Shown here: piece by piece, positions 1-8,460 of the stretch
How the letters are laid out: each line of letters starts with the position of its first letter
How positions within the stretch are numbered: position 1 is the first letter of the stretch
The notes under the pieces: model-generated
The model's input: the letters and a program-made list of their open reading frames with translations, nothing else
What the model was told of the DNA's origin: nothing
Databases searched by the model: none
NCBI RefSeq assembly: GCF_943914015.1
Contig: NZ_CALUAK010000002.1
Location: 1-57,403 of the forward strand
Reading direction: 5' to 3'
Source: an uncultured Corynebacterium sp.
Lineage (GTDB): Bacteria; Actinomycetota; Actinomycetes; Mycobacteriales; Mycobacteriaceae
DNA length: 57,403 bases
Position numbers and translations under genes: made by a program

Positions 1-1
1 A

Positions 2-961
2 AGAGACAGGATCATGAGTGGGGAGTCCACCCCTACCCAGAACGCCGCCTACCTTGCAGCGCTGTCCACGAAGTCTTCCAATGCGGAGACAATCGACGAG
101 ATCATGGGCTCCGCCGAGGCTATGCGCAACCACGCAACGCAAGTGGAGCACCCCGGCATCGAGGTGCTGGAGATTGTCGGCACGGGTGGTGACAATGCTC
201 ATACCTTCAACATTTCCACGACCTCCGCGATGGTCGCCGCTGCCGGCGGCGTGACAGTGTGCAAGCACGGCAACGCCGCGGCGACGAGTAAGTCCGGCGC
301 CTCCGACGTGCTGGATGCGCTTGGCGTGAATATCCACCAGGACCCGGAGCTTGTAAACAAGCTGCTTAAAGAGGTCAACATCGCCTTCCTGTACGCCCAG
401 CAGTACCACCAGTCCATGAAGCACGTGGCAAGCCTGCGCAAGGAGCTCGGCTTCCGCACCGTTTTCAACATCCTCGGACCCCTGACGAGCCCGGCCAAGC
501 CCGAACGCTTCGTTCTCGGCGTGTACTCGGAGTACCTCGTTGAGCCACTAGCCAAGGTCCTCTCCCACCAGGGCGTACGCCGTGGCCTCGTCGTGTTCGG
601 CCAGGACGTCATGGACGAGATTTCCGCGTCCGCCCCGTCGACAATCTGCGAAATCCGCGACGGCTACTTCCGCACCTCCGTGATCAAGCCCGAGGACTTC
701 GGTCTTGAGCGCTGCGAGAAGAAGGATCTCGTCGGTGGCGATCCGCAGGAGAATGCCGAGATCACCCGCGATGTTCTTGCCGGTAAGGATCGCGGCCCCC
801 ACCGCACCGCTGTCCTCATGAACGCTGGTGCCGCCCTCTTCACGGGCGACAAGACCGAAACGCTTGCCGACGGCGTCTCCCTCGCCGCTGAGCTCATCGA
901 TTCTGGCAAGGCTCTTCAGAAGCTAGAGGACTTCGTCAAGGCCTCCAACGAGCTTGCATAG
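2..961 (+). CDS. trpD: Anthranilate phosphoribosyltransferase, 5' end cut by window
   Basis: Transfers the phosphoribosyl group of PRPP to anthranilate, the second step of tryptophan synthesis from chorismate. The visible protein has the PRPP-binding GTGGD loop, a KHGN motif followed by a Ser/Gly-rich stretch, and GPLTSP, all typical of TrpD. The reading frame is open to the window edge. The first ATG at 14 lies inside the conserved IMSGE segment of the family, so the true start is upstream and roughly 20-30 residues are missing. A strong terminator follows directly, and the next gene is an unrelated secreted protein, so no trp genes follow it here. Identity is firm; whether it is the only trpD copy cannot be seen. 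Confidence 0.93.
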   Translation, partial: RDRIMSGESTPTQNAAYLAALSTKSSNAETIDEIMGSAEAMRNHATQVEHPGIEVLEIVGTGGDNAHTFNISTTSAMVAAAGGVTVCKHGNAAATSKSGASDVLDALGVNIHQDPELVNKLLKEVNIAFLYAQQYHQSMKHVASLRKELGFRTVFNILGPLTSPAKPERFVLGVYSEYLVEPLAKVLSHQGVRRGLVVFGQDVMDEISASAPSTICEIRDGYFRTSVIKPEDFGLERCEKKDLVGGDPQENAEITRDVLAGKDRGPHRTAVLMNAGAALFTGDKTETLADGVSLAAELIDSGKALQKLEDFVKASNELA

Positions 962-976
962 GGAAAACACGAAACC

Positions 977-1007
977 GGCGGTGACCTGCACGGTCACCGC
1001 CATTTTT
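977..1007 (+). terminator. Rho-independent terminator after trpD
   Basis: A perfect 10-bp stem (GGCGGTGACC / GGTCACCGCC) with a 5-nt loop is followed by a short T-rich tail, 16 nt after the trpD stop codon. Confidence 0.88.
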
Positions 1008-1203
1008 ATTCACCGTCCCATTCAGCTATCGCAGCGCCCCCCTAACAGTTTCCTCACCGCCTTCTTTTAATCATTTAGCAGGTTATGGTTCGATATAGGA
1101 AAAGGATGAGCGAGGTTCAGCACAATGATCGATGGTGATACCACAGTCGGCTCACACCCCTCTGGACTTTGCTGAAAGTTCAAAAAATGAAAGGTCACGC
1201 ACT

Positions 1204-1794
1204 GTGAAAACAAAACCATCACTGCCCGTTCTTGCTACCGCGACAGCAGTTACCCTATCCACCATGATGGCTCCCCAGGCAACGGCAGCAGCAACCACGA
1301 GCGATTTCACCACAAGCTACGACATCGTTTCAGGTAACTGCACAGTCAATTACAGCAGGAATGCCCAGAGAAACATCATGTCGGGCTACAAGGACATGGG
1401 GCGCAAACTCGCTGATGTGCGCGGGATGTCAAACACAAAAAACCAAGAGACTATTACAGCATTGGCTACAGGCTTCCAACTTGCTGCCGTTTCAGAACCA
1501 ACCGTTTACAAGCCTGAGCAATACAACGCTCGCAACGCATTTGACGATGATCCCTTCTACATTCCCGGGGTCAGCCAGGAAGTGCAAATCGCGGTGAGGC
1601 AAACCGCTTTCCGCTCCTACCCGTACCAAAAAGCCCGCGAACTGGAGAACCAGGCTTTCGCGGAGTGCCGGAATGGCAAACTCGGGGTTATAATCCCGTC
1701 AGTCGTTGTCCCAATTGTTGCGGTGATTCTTGCAGCCCTCGCGTGGCCGGCGATCAAGCAGGCAGTCCCCGCCTTGCAGGGACTCCCCTTCTAG
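1204..1794 (+). CDS. Secreted protein with C-terminal membrane anchor, unknown function
   Basis: I do not recognise a family. The protein of 196 residues begins with a Sec-type signal peptide (Lys-rich start, hydrophobic core, AQATAA cleavage region) and ends with a hydrophobic segment (about residues 165-190) that could anchor it in the membrane. Two cysteines lie in the exported part. The GTG at 1204 is chosen because AAAGG precedes it at about 8 nt and the signal peptide then starts at the N-terminus; the in-frame start at 1132 would place 24 hydrophilic residues before it. Two later genes (12423 and 13247) share the plan of signal peptide plus C-terminal hydrophobic helix. Confidence 0.7.
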   Translation: MKTKPSLPVLATATAVTLSTMMAPQATAAATTSDFTTSYDIVSGNCTVNYSRNAQRNIMSGYKDMGRKLADVRGMSNTKNQETITALATGFQLAAVSEPTVYKPEQYNARNAFDDDPFYIPGVSQEVQIAVRQTAFRSYPYQKARELENQAFAECRNGKLGVIIPSVVVPIVAVILAALAWPAIKQAVPALQGLPF

Positions 1795-1836
1795 ACCAGG
1801 CTCCCAAAACAAGAAATCCTCCCTGAGCGGTTTTCT

Positions 1837-2415
1837 CTATTTTAGAATCAAACCGGCAACGTACCACGGCAGCGCCAGGCCGACGAGCACCACGTACGTA
1901 ATGATCGTCCCAAGTCCCACGGAGGTAGTGAGGGCGACAATGGGCAGGGCCGCCAGCCCCAGGGCTGCAAGGAGGGTCCGCGGCAAGTCACGCATCGCAT
2001 CCAATACCGCACCTTTGAGGCTGCACTTGGGATAAAACCGCACCGTGATGATGGTGAGGATAATAAGCCCCGACCAGATGCCCGACTCCAAAACGAGGGC
2101 CGCCATGGGACTGATGAGGCCCTCGCCCGCCCCACGGATGACGTAAATCTCGTAGATTCCTAGCACTGCGATGCAGGTAGCACCCACAAAGTAGCCCGTG
2201 GGGGGGAAGAAGGATGCACGAAATGCCTTCCAAAACGTGGCAAATGGCCGGGAACCCTCGTCGTGGGCGAGTTGCCGTGTGACGTAGGCCCCGGCCTTCG
2301 TCGCGGCTCCTGCGGTGATGATCGGGAGTGACGCAATCACCATGCAGAAATTGACGATGACCAGGTCCGCCGCGAGGGAAAACGCGGCGTAGAACCGGGA
2401 GTCGGGTGAGAACAT
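1837..2415 (-). CDS. musI: DUF624/YesL-like membrane protein of sugar importer, MusI-like
   Basis: A membrane protein of 192 residues with four or five predicted membrane segments and the N-terminal FYAAFSLAADLVIVNF region typical of DUF624/YesL proteins, which often accompany carbohydrate ABC importers. It is the last gene of the cluster, and its ATG directly abuts the stop codon of the upstream permease. In Corynebacterium glutamicum the maltose importer MusEFGKI, as I recall it, has an extra membrane component, MusI, at this position, so the symbol rests on gene order. Its biochemical role is not known to me. Family assignment is firm; the symbol is an inference. Confidence 0.65.
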   Translation of the reverse strand: MFSPDSRFYAAFSLAADLVIVNFCMVIASLPIITAGAATKAGAYVTRQLAHDEGSRPFATFWKAFRASFFPPTGYFVGATCIAVLGIYEIYVIRGAGEGLISPMAALVLESGIWSGLIILTIITVRFYPKCSLKGAVLDAMRDLPRTLLAALGLAALPIVALTTSVGLGTIITYVVLVGLALPWYVAGLILK

Positions 2416-3300
2416 TTAGCCCTTGACTGCGCCGGCGGCGACGCCTTCGATGATGTGCTTCTGCGTGGCGACGTAGAAGATGACGATGGGGATGATGGCG
2501 AGGACGAGCATGGCCATCATGGCGCCCATGTCGCGGTTGCCGTTGGAACCGACGAAGGATTGGACGACGACGGGGATGGTCTTGTACTTGGTGGATAGGC
2601 CAATGACAAGGTAGGGCAGGAGGTAATCGTTCCATACCCACATGGCGTTCAAGATGGCCACGGTGACAGCCGTGGGCTTCAGCATGGGCAGCACCACGCG
2701 GAAGTAGTTTTCCAGGGGGCTGCAGCCGTCGATCATGGCGGCTTCCTCGATGTCGAGGGGGATGGATTTCACAAACCCTGCGAACATGAACACCGACAGG
2801 CCGGAGCCGAAGCCCAGGTAGAGCACTACGATCCCGATGGGATTGTTGAGGTGCAGCATGTCTGCGATCTTGACCGTGGGGAACATGACCATCTGGAAGG
2901 GGATAACCATGCTGAACACGAACAGGTAGTACAGCGCCGAGGTCCACCACGTTTTCACGCGGGTTATGTAGTACGCGGTGAGTGCCGAGAAGAACACGAT
3001 CGCCGCGACCGACAAGATGGTGATGACAAAGGACCAGAGGATGGCCCACAGGAACCCTTCCTTCATGAGGCCGACGGCGTAGTTTTCCAGCCCGACCCAC
3101 ATCTCACCCAGCGGCAGTGCGAAGGGGCTGTCGGCAATGGCGAGCTTGTTCTTGAAGGAGTTGAGGATGATGAAGAAGATCGGCCCGAGGAACACGACGG
3201 TCAGGAAGACGAGGACCGTGTACAGGGCCACTTTTGCTCCTGTCCCGACCTTTGCTTCGTCGCTTTTCGACGGCTTGTTGGTCACTGTTTTCGTCGACAT
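2416..3300 (-). CDS. musG: Sugar ABC transporter permease, MalG/MusG-like
   Basis: One of two inner-membrane permeases of a carbohydrate importer (CUT1 type). The 294-residue protein has six predicted membrane helices and the EAA loop (EEAAMIDGCSPLENYFRVV, about residue 190) that docks with the ATPase. The N-terminus is a charged cytosolic stretch. Its ATG overlaps the stop codon of the partner permease by one base (TAATG), so the two are translationally coupled. Substrate cannot be read from the sequence; the gene order matches the maltose importer of C. glutamicum. Confidence 0.82.
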   Translation of the reverse strand: MSTKTVTNKPSKSDEAKVGTGAKVALYTVLVFLTVVFLGPIFFIILNSFKNKLAIADSPFALPLGEMWVGLENYAVGLMKEGFLWAILWSFVITILSVAAIVFFSALTAYYITRVKTWWTSALYYLFVFSMVIPFQMVMFPTVKIADMLHLNNPIGIVVLYLGFGSGLSVFMFAGFVKSIPLDIEEAAMIDGCSPLENYFRVVLPMLKPTAVTVAILNAMWVWNDYLLPYLVIGLSTKYKTIPVVVQSFVGSNGNRDMGAMMAMLVLAIIPIVIFYVATQKHIIEGVAAGAVKG

Positions 3301-4145
3301 TACGCTTCAACCTCCCGGGAACGCGTGGCGCGGAGTTGGAACATGGCGATGACAACAACCACCACCACGAAGATTACGGCCTTGGCCTGGCCAACTCCCT
3401 CAGAACCGACGCGGTTGAACATCGTGTTCACGATGTTTAGCGCGACCATTTCTGTTTGACTTCGTGGCGCGCCGTTGGTGAGAGCCAAGTTCTGGTCGAA
3501 CAGTTTGAACGTGTTGGACAGGGTGAGGAACAGGCAGATGGTGATCGACGGCATGACCATGGGGATGGTCACATGCCGCAGGATTTCCCCGCGGCCGGCG
3601 CCGTCGATCTCTGCGGCCTCGATGAGCTCCGGTGGCACGTTTTGCAGGCCAGCAATGTAGATGATCATCATGTAGCCCACGAGCTGCCAGTTGATGAGCA
3701 TGATGAGGCCCAGGTACCCGTACTTCCAATCGGCAACAATCGTGGTCCCGTACTTGGCCAGCACGGCATTGATCATCGATTGCCACGTGTAGCCGAGGAC
3801 GATGCCGCCGATGAGGTTCGGCATGAAGAACACCGTGCGGAAGAAGTTCGTTCCCTTGAGCTTGCGGGTCAGCGTCCAGGCGATGGCGAACGCCGCAATG
3901 TTCACGGTGATGATGGAGACGATGACCACCAGCACGGTGAAGACGAACGAGTCAATGAACCCCTCGCGGGCGGTGAACGCCTGCTTGTAGTTGTCGATGC
4001 CAACAAACGTCGCGTCGGTGATCGTGGTGAAGTCCGCAAACGACAGGAAGAAGCCGATGACGAAGGGGACGAGGAACGCGATGAGGAACGCGAGCAGCGT
4101 GGGCAGAACAAAGATGGGGAAATACTTTTTCAGGCTAGTTTGCAT
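3300..4145 (-). CDS. musF: Sugar ABC transporter permease, MalF/MusF-like
   Basis: Partner permease of the CUT1 importer, 281 residues, six predicted membrane helices, with the EAA loop IEAAEIDGAGRGEILRHVT at about residue 187. It lacks the long extra periplasmic domain of enterobacterial MalF, which is normal for Gram-positive homologues. It lies between the binding-protein gene (58 nt upstream, with an intercistronic hairpin) and the second permease (1 nt overlap). Confidence 0.82.
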   Translation of the reverse strand: MQTSLKKYFPIFVLPTLLAFLIAFLVPFVIGFFLSFADFTTITDATFVGIDNYKQAFTAREGFIDSFVFTVLVVIVSIITVNIAAFAIAWTLTRKLKGTNFFRTVFFMPNLIGGIVLGYTWQSMINAVLAKYGTTIVADWKYGYLGLIMLINWQLVGYMMIIYIAGLQNVPPELIEAAEIDGAGRGEILRHVTIPMVMPSITICLFLTLSNTFKLFDQNLALTNGAPRSQTEMVALNIVNTMFNRVGSEGVGQAKAVIFVVVVVVIAMFQLRATRSREVEA

Positions 4146-4168
4146 GAGCGTGTGCCACCTTGACCGAA

Positions 4169-4191
4169 GTCCCCACCACGGGGGTGGGGAC
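4169..4191 (-). promoter_or_regulatory. Intercistronic hairpin between binding protein and permease genes
   Basis: A perfect 9-bp inverted repeat (GTCCCCACC / GGTGGGGAC) with a 5-nt loop sits in the 58-nt gap. There is no T-tract, so it looks like an mRNA-stabilising or partial-termination element that would keep binding-protein transcript in excess, as for malE-malF in other bacteria (inference). Confidence 0.6.
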
Positions 4192-4203
4192 TACAGCGTC
4201 TAG

Positions 4204-5541
4204 TTACTTCTTCCAGTTTGCTTCTTTTTCGGCGGCCCAGTTTTCCTGGAACGCCTTGACCACTTCGTCCCACTCCAGGTTGCCGGCGGCGTACTGGGCG
4301 AGATCAGCGCCAAAGTCGTCCTTGAACTGCTGAGACGGCATGTATTGGAACGTCCAGGGGTACGTCTTCAGTGAGGAATCCTGGATCGCCTCAGCGACCT
4401 GCTTGCCCAGCGGGTCGTCCGGGGTGCCGAGATCCTTGAAGCCCTTGAACGGGGCGATGAAGCCGAGGTCATCGACAACATACTGCATGCCGTCGCCGGC
4501 GTAGAGCCAGTTAGCAAAGTCGATGGAGGCCTTCTGGTCTTCCTCGCTGGCCTTGGAGTTAACGGCAAGGTAGCTTTCCGTGCCCACGGAGATGCCGCGG
4601 CTTGATTCGTCGGGAAGCCCCATGTACATCGGGATGAACTTGATCTTGTCTTCCTTCACCACGTTGCCGTCAACATCGGAAATCTGGCTCCAGGCCCAGT
4701 TGCCGTTTTGCACCATGGCAGCCTTGCCGAGCGCGAAGTCGGCCATGGAGTCGCTCACGGCTTTGGATGGGGTGAGCGACGGGGCGACGGTGGAATCCTC
4801 GAGGTACAGGTCAAAGAGGTTCTTGAACTCCTTGTTGTACGTGAACTGCATGTTGTCCATGTCCGTCACGCCGGCATCCTTGAACTCCTGGTCCATCGGG
4901 GTGTTGAGGAGGTGCGTCTGGTAACGCCACTCCTCGCCGGAGGAGAGAGAGGCGGCCGCGAAGGCGCCATCGATGCCGAGGTCCGCCTTGCGGGCCTGCA
5001 TATCGTCGGAAACCTCCTTCAGCTTGTCAAAGGAGTTGATCTCCTTCAGCGAGGTGGCCGTGGCGCCGGGGAGGGCGAAGTATTTATCAAAGATCTCCTC
5101 GTTGACGATGATTCCGTAGCCCTCGACGGCGAACGGAACGCCGATGATCTGGCCCTGGTCGTTTTTCAGCGGCGGGGTATCTTCGTTGAGCTGCTTGGTG
5201 AACTCCGCGTCCGAGAGATCCGCCATGTAGGACTCCCAGCGCAGCTGCCCGGCGGGCCCGTTGATTTGGAAGAGCGTGGGCGCATCCTTCTTGCCCACCT
5301 CCGCCTTCATCGTCTGCTCGTACGTGCCGGAGGCGGCGGTGACAACCTTGACCTCTACGCCGGTCTCCTCGGTGTACTTCTTGGCGATCTCCTGGTACGC
5401 CGCGTCCTGCTCAGGCTTGGCGTTCATGAAGTAAACGCTGGGGCCGTCCGCCGAGCTACTCGAGTCCGAGCACCCCGCCAAACCTGCGGCTGCGACTGCT
5501 GCAGCGGTCACCACTGCGGCGAAACGTGTCATCTTTTTCAC
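4204..5541 (-). CDS. musE: Sugar-binding lipoprotein of ABC importer, MusE-like
   Basis: Extracellular solute-binding protein (family 1) that would be lipid-anchored outside the membrane and deliver a sugar, probably maltose or a maltodextrin, to the permeases. The signal peptide ends in the lipobox LAGC followed by a Ser-rich linker; the remaining ~420 residues have the composition and length of MalE-type proteins. The GTG at 5541 is preferred because AAAGG stands 7 nt before it and the Lys-rich start fits a lipoprotein signal; the GTG at 5556 would add five residues and has no good ribosome site. About 190 nt of upstream DNA, free of genes, probably holds the promoter of the musE-F-G-I operon. 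Confidence 0.82.
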   Translation of the reverse strand: MKKMTRFAAVVTAAAVAAAGLAGCSDSSSSADGPSVYFMNAKPEQDAAYQEIAKKYTEETGVEVKVVTAASGTYEQTMKAEVGKKDAPTLFQINGPAGQLRWESYMADLSDAEFTKQLNEDTPPLKNDQGQIIGVPFAVEGYGIIVNEEIFDKYFALPGATATSLKEINSFDKLKEVSDDMQARKADLGIDGAFAAASLSSGEEWRYQTHLLNTPMDQEFKDAGVTDMDNMQFTYNKEFKNLFDLYLEDSTVAPSLTPSKAVSDSMADFALGKAAMVQNGNWAWSQISDVDGNVVKEDKIKFIPMYMGLPDESSRGISVGTESYLAVNSKASEEDQKASIDFANWLYAGDGMQYVVDDLGFIAPFKGFKDLGTPDDPLGKQVAEAIQDSSLKTYPWTFQYMPSQQFKDDFGADLAQYAAGNLEWDEVVKAFQENWAAEKEANWKK

Positions 5542-5733
5542 GTTATAACCTTTCACATTCTTGGTGGGTCTTTCAAACCTCTATCACAGCTAGCGTACAG
5601 GCAAAGTACCGTTAAAAAGGGCAAATATCCGACCTTTAAATGCCCAGTTTCGACCAAAACGGCCCTACGGTGGGAAAAGACACACCTTTTCGGTACATGA
5701 GATTTAGGTTACATTCCCACTTTTAGGGGAGGT

Positions 5734-6954
5734 TCACCCCAGAAGCGTCTCCTCGTCGCGATGCTCGGGAAGAATCGATTGGATATAGGACTCCGTCGCC
5801 TCCGCAAGCGACACGTCCCCACCCCGTTCCTCGGCCATGTACCACCGGTGTTCCATCACCTCGTGGAAGATCTGTGCGGGCTCCAGCTTCTTCGCCAGCT
5901 CCGGTGGGACCGAGCGAACGGTCGGCAGGAAGACGTCGAGAAGCCACTTGTGCGCAACCTGTTCAAGGGGGAGCTCGGGGAAGTCGAGTGCCTGGTAGGT
6001 CTGGATGGAATTGAGCATGCGCTGCGCCTGCTTTTCCTGGACGTCGAGGCCGGTCAGGCGCATAAGTGCCCGGTTGTGGTGGCCGGAATCGACCACTCGC
6101 GGGCGGATGGTGACCGTCTGGCCTTCCTCGTCGCGCACGACTTTCAGCTCGGCAACATCGAAACCCAGCTCGTTGAGGCGCCGGATGCGATCGCTGACGC
6201 GCCACGTCTCGTTAGCATCGATGGCTTCCTCGCCGGTGAGCTCGTCCCACAGCTGGCCGTAGCGCTCGGTGATGCGACCGCCGATGTCGATAGGGTCCAT
6301 CGACTCGTCCATGAGGCCGCCGGCCTCGAGATCCATGAGCTCACCGATGATGTTGACGCGCGCCACATCGACGTCATACATCCGCCGGGACTCCGAGAGG
6401 GTGCCGGGAAGGTCGCCCGTCTCGGCGTCGACAAGATAGCCACTGAACGCATCGGCATCGCGGCGGAAAAGCGTGTTGGACAAGCTCACATCGCCCCAAT
6501 AAAACCCCACGAGATGGAGCCGCACAAGGAGCACCGCCAGCGAATCAATAAGCTTGCTCGCCACCTCCGGGCGCAACTTTTGGGAGAAAACCGCCCGGTA
6601 GGGCAAGGAAAACGATAAATGCTCCGTCACCAGACACGCCGTCAGCTCCTCCCCCTCCGGCGACCGACGGCCCGTAATCACCGCCAGTGGCGTCACCGAC
6701 GGCGCACCGATCCGATTCAACTCACGCAGCATCTGATACTCGTGGTGCGCCACCTTCTCCCCGATCTCCTTCACCGCGATAACTCGCGCCGAATCCCCAT
6801 CCGGAAGCGTGACAAAACGCACTGTATGACGGCTAATTCCTCTGGGTAGGGTGGTGATAACCCGCTCCGGCCACTGCTCCAACGGCAGCTCCCACGGCAG
6901 TTGCAACAGCGCCGGCGCCAGGGCAGTGCCGGAGATATCCATCCTCTCCGGCAT
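5734..6954 (-). CDS. DUF4032 protein with kinase-like motifs
   Basis: A 406-residue cytosolic protein of the DUF4032 family. The stretch LLVRLHLVGFYWGDVSLSN followed by a LVDAETG motif about 20 residues later has the spacing of the catalytic loop and metal-binding Asp of protein-kinase-fold enzymes (WaaP/Kdo kinase type), and an upstream IAVKEI resembles the ATP-anchoring Lys. It sits between the sugar-binding protein and the ATPase, with only 5 nt to the upstream ATPase gene, so it is co-transcribed with the ATPase. What it phosphorylates, if anything, is unknown. The link to sugar uptake is an inference from position. Confidence 0.72.
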   Translation of the reverse strand: MPERMDISGTALAPALLQLPWELPLEQWPERVITTLPRGISRHTVRFVTLPDGDSARVIAVKEIGEKVAHHEYQMLRELNRIGAPSVTPLAVITGRRSPEGEELTACLVTEHLSFSLPYRAVFSQKLRPEVASKLIDSLAVLLVRLHLVGFYWGDVSLSNTLFRRDADAFSGYLVDAETGDLPGTLSESRRMYDVDVARVNIIGELMDLEAGGLMDESMDPIDIGGRITERYGQLWDELTGEEAIDANETWRVSDRIRRLNELGFDVAELKVVRDEEGQTVTIRPRVVDSGHHNRALMRLTGLDVQEKQAQRMLNSIQTYQALDFPELPLEQVAHKWLLDVFLPTVRSVPPELAKKLEPAQIFHEVMEHRWYMAEERGGDVSLAEATESYIQSILPEHRDEETLLG

Positions 6955-6959
6955 CTCGA

Positions 6960-8078
6960 CTACTCCTCGATCCGCTTCCCCGTCTTCGCGGAGAACACAT
7001 GCAGCATCCCCGGCTTAATAGACAGCTTCACGGTATCCCCCGGCTTCGGAGCCGTGTGCGGAGCCGTCCGCACCACAATATTATTGCTTGTCGACGCATC
7101 CGGGTTGCTGTCCGTACCACTGGACAGGTTTCCTCCGCCGACGAGCGTCCCGTACAGGTAGGAGTCACTACCCAGCTCCTCAACGAAGTCCACCCGCACC
7201 GGGATCTGCCCGTTCGGGTCAACATCGAGGGCCTCCGGGCGGAAGCCGAGGACGACCTCGGGGCCATCCACCTTCCCCACGAGGGACTCTGGCAGCTCTA
7301 CCTGCGCTTCTCCCAGCCGGGCGGTGCGACCCTCCACCGTGAACGTGCCGAGGTTCATCGCCGGCGAACCAATGAAGCCCGCCACAAACTCGTTCTCCGG
7401 GTGCTCGTACAGATCCCGCGGGGTACCCACCTGCTGCAGCACACCCTTGTTCAGCACGGCGATGCGATCGCCCATGGTCAAGGCCTCCGTCTGGTCGTGC
7501 GTCACGTACAACGTCGTGACACCCAGCTCGCGCTGCATCGACGCGATCTGCGTACGGGTTTGCACACGCAGCTTCGCATCCAAGTTACTCAGCGGCTCAT
7601 CCATGAGGAACACCTGCGGCTTACGCACAATCGCGCGGCCCATCGCCACACGCTGACGCTGACCACCGGACAGCGCCTTCGGCTTGCGATCCAAAAACTC
7701 CGTCAAATCCAGCGTCCGCGCCGCAGCCTCCACGCGCTCATTGATCTTCGCCTTATCCACACCGGCGATCTTCAACGCAAAACCCATGTTCTCCCGCACC
7801 GTCATGTGCGGGTACAGGGCGTAGTTCTGGAACACCATCGCAATATCGCGATCCTTCGGCGGGACATTCGTCACATCCCGATCCCCGATGAACACCTGCC
7901 CCGAATTGACGTCTTCCAGGCCCGCAAGCATGCGCAGGGTGGTGGACTTGCCGCAGCCCGACGGGCCGACCAGAACGAGGAACTCCCCGTCCGCGATGTC
8001 CAGATTGATGTTGTCCACGCTGGGCGCGGTGGCACCGGGGTAGACGCGTGTCGCATTCACGAAGCGAACTTCAGCCAT
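6960..8078 (-). CDS. musK: Sugar ABC transporter ATPase, UgpC/MsiK-like
   Basis: ATP-hydrolysing subunit that would power the importer encoded downstream; such MsiK-type ATPases often serve several sugar importers. The 372 residues show Walker A (GPSGCGKST, 38-46), Q-loop, the LSGGQRQRVAMGRA signature, Walker B (VFLMDEPLSNLD), the switch His (VTHDQTEA), and a C-terminal TOBE regulatory region of about 130 residues, the usual length for UgpC/MalK. AAAGG precedes the ATG closely. The gene starts its own unit together with the DUF4032 gene. Confidence 0.88.
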   Translation of the reverse strand: MAEVRFVNATRVYPGATAPSVDNINLDIADGEFLVLVGPSGCGKSTTLRMLAGLEDVNSGQVFIGDRDVTNVPPKDRDIAMVFQNYALYPHMTVRENMGFALKIAGVDKAKINERVEAAARTLDLTEFLDRKPKALSGGQRQRVAMGRAIVRKPQVFLMDEPLSNLDAKLRVQTRTQIASMQRELGVTTLYVTHDQTEALTMGDRIAVLNKGVLQQVGTPRDLYEHPENEFVAGFIGSPAMNLGTFTVEGRTARLGEAQVELPESLVGKVDGPEVVLGFRPEALDVDPNGQIPVRVDFVEELGSDSYLYGTLVGGGNLSSGTDSNPDASTSNNIVVRTAPHTAPKPGDTVKLSIKPGMLHVFSAKTGKRIEE

Positions 8079-8141
8079 GACCTTTATGTTTCCTTTGCTT
8101 TCATTGGCAGGTACGTGCCAAACGATCCGAGTGAAAGAGGA

Positions 8142-8156
8142 GGGGCCTTAGGCCCC
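8142..8156 (-). terminator. Possible terminator after the 79-residue acidic protein
   Basis: A GGGGCC-TAA-GGCCCC hairpin followed on the minus strand by a pyrimidine-rich tract (TCCTCTTTC) lies 63 nt beyond the stop of the small acidic protein. The loop is only 3 nt and the tail is not a pure T-run, so this is a moderate call. Confidence 0.45.
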
Positions 8157-8218
8157 GCTCAGTAACCCAGGCTAGCGCCCCCGCCCGGTCATAACCAGGA
8201 AACCCTATGTGATCTTTC

Positions 8219-8458
8219 TTACAACGGCAGCAGCGGGTCAATCGCATCAGCTGCGTCATCGATATCATCGAAACGCCCTGCGACCTCGCCCTTCGTATCC
8301 AAAATGACGCACGGCTCGCCACCCAGCAGGTCGTCGTACTTCCCGTCCTCCGCCTTCACCGCGAAGAAGCCCCTGGGGGTGAATTCCTCAATCAACTCCT
8401 CGAACTCCTCGTCCGAGTACACCATCACGACATGCCCTGCATACTGAGGGAACAGCAT
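8219..8458 (-). CDS. Small acidic protein of unknown function
   Basis: A 79-residue acidic protein with no family I recognise. The start at 8458 is supported by a strong GGAGGTG ribosome site lying in the last codons of the upstream deacetylase-like gene, whose stop codon is at 8461-8463. The two genes are therefore a coupled pair. The protein has no signal peptide or membrane segment and is rich in Asp/Glu at its C-terminus. Confidence 0.72.
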   Translation of the reverse strand: MLFPQYAGHVVMVYSDEEFEELIEEFTPRGFFAVKAEDGKYDDLLGGEPCVILDTKGEVAGRFDDIDDAADAIDPLLPL

Positions 8459-8460
8459 AA

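Noticed and set aside
1106..1138. An 11-codon frame with GGAAAAGG before it and one Trp, as a possible leader peptide
   Set aside because: It lies before an unrelated secreted protein, has a single Trp and no attenuator hairpin.
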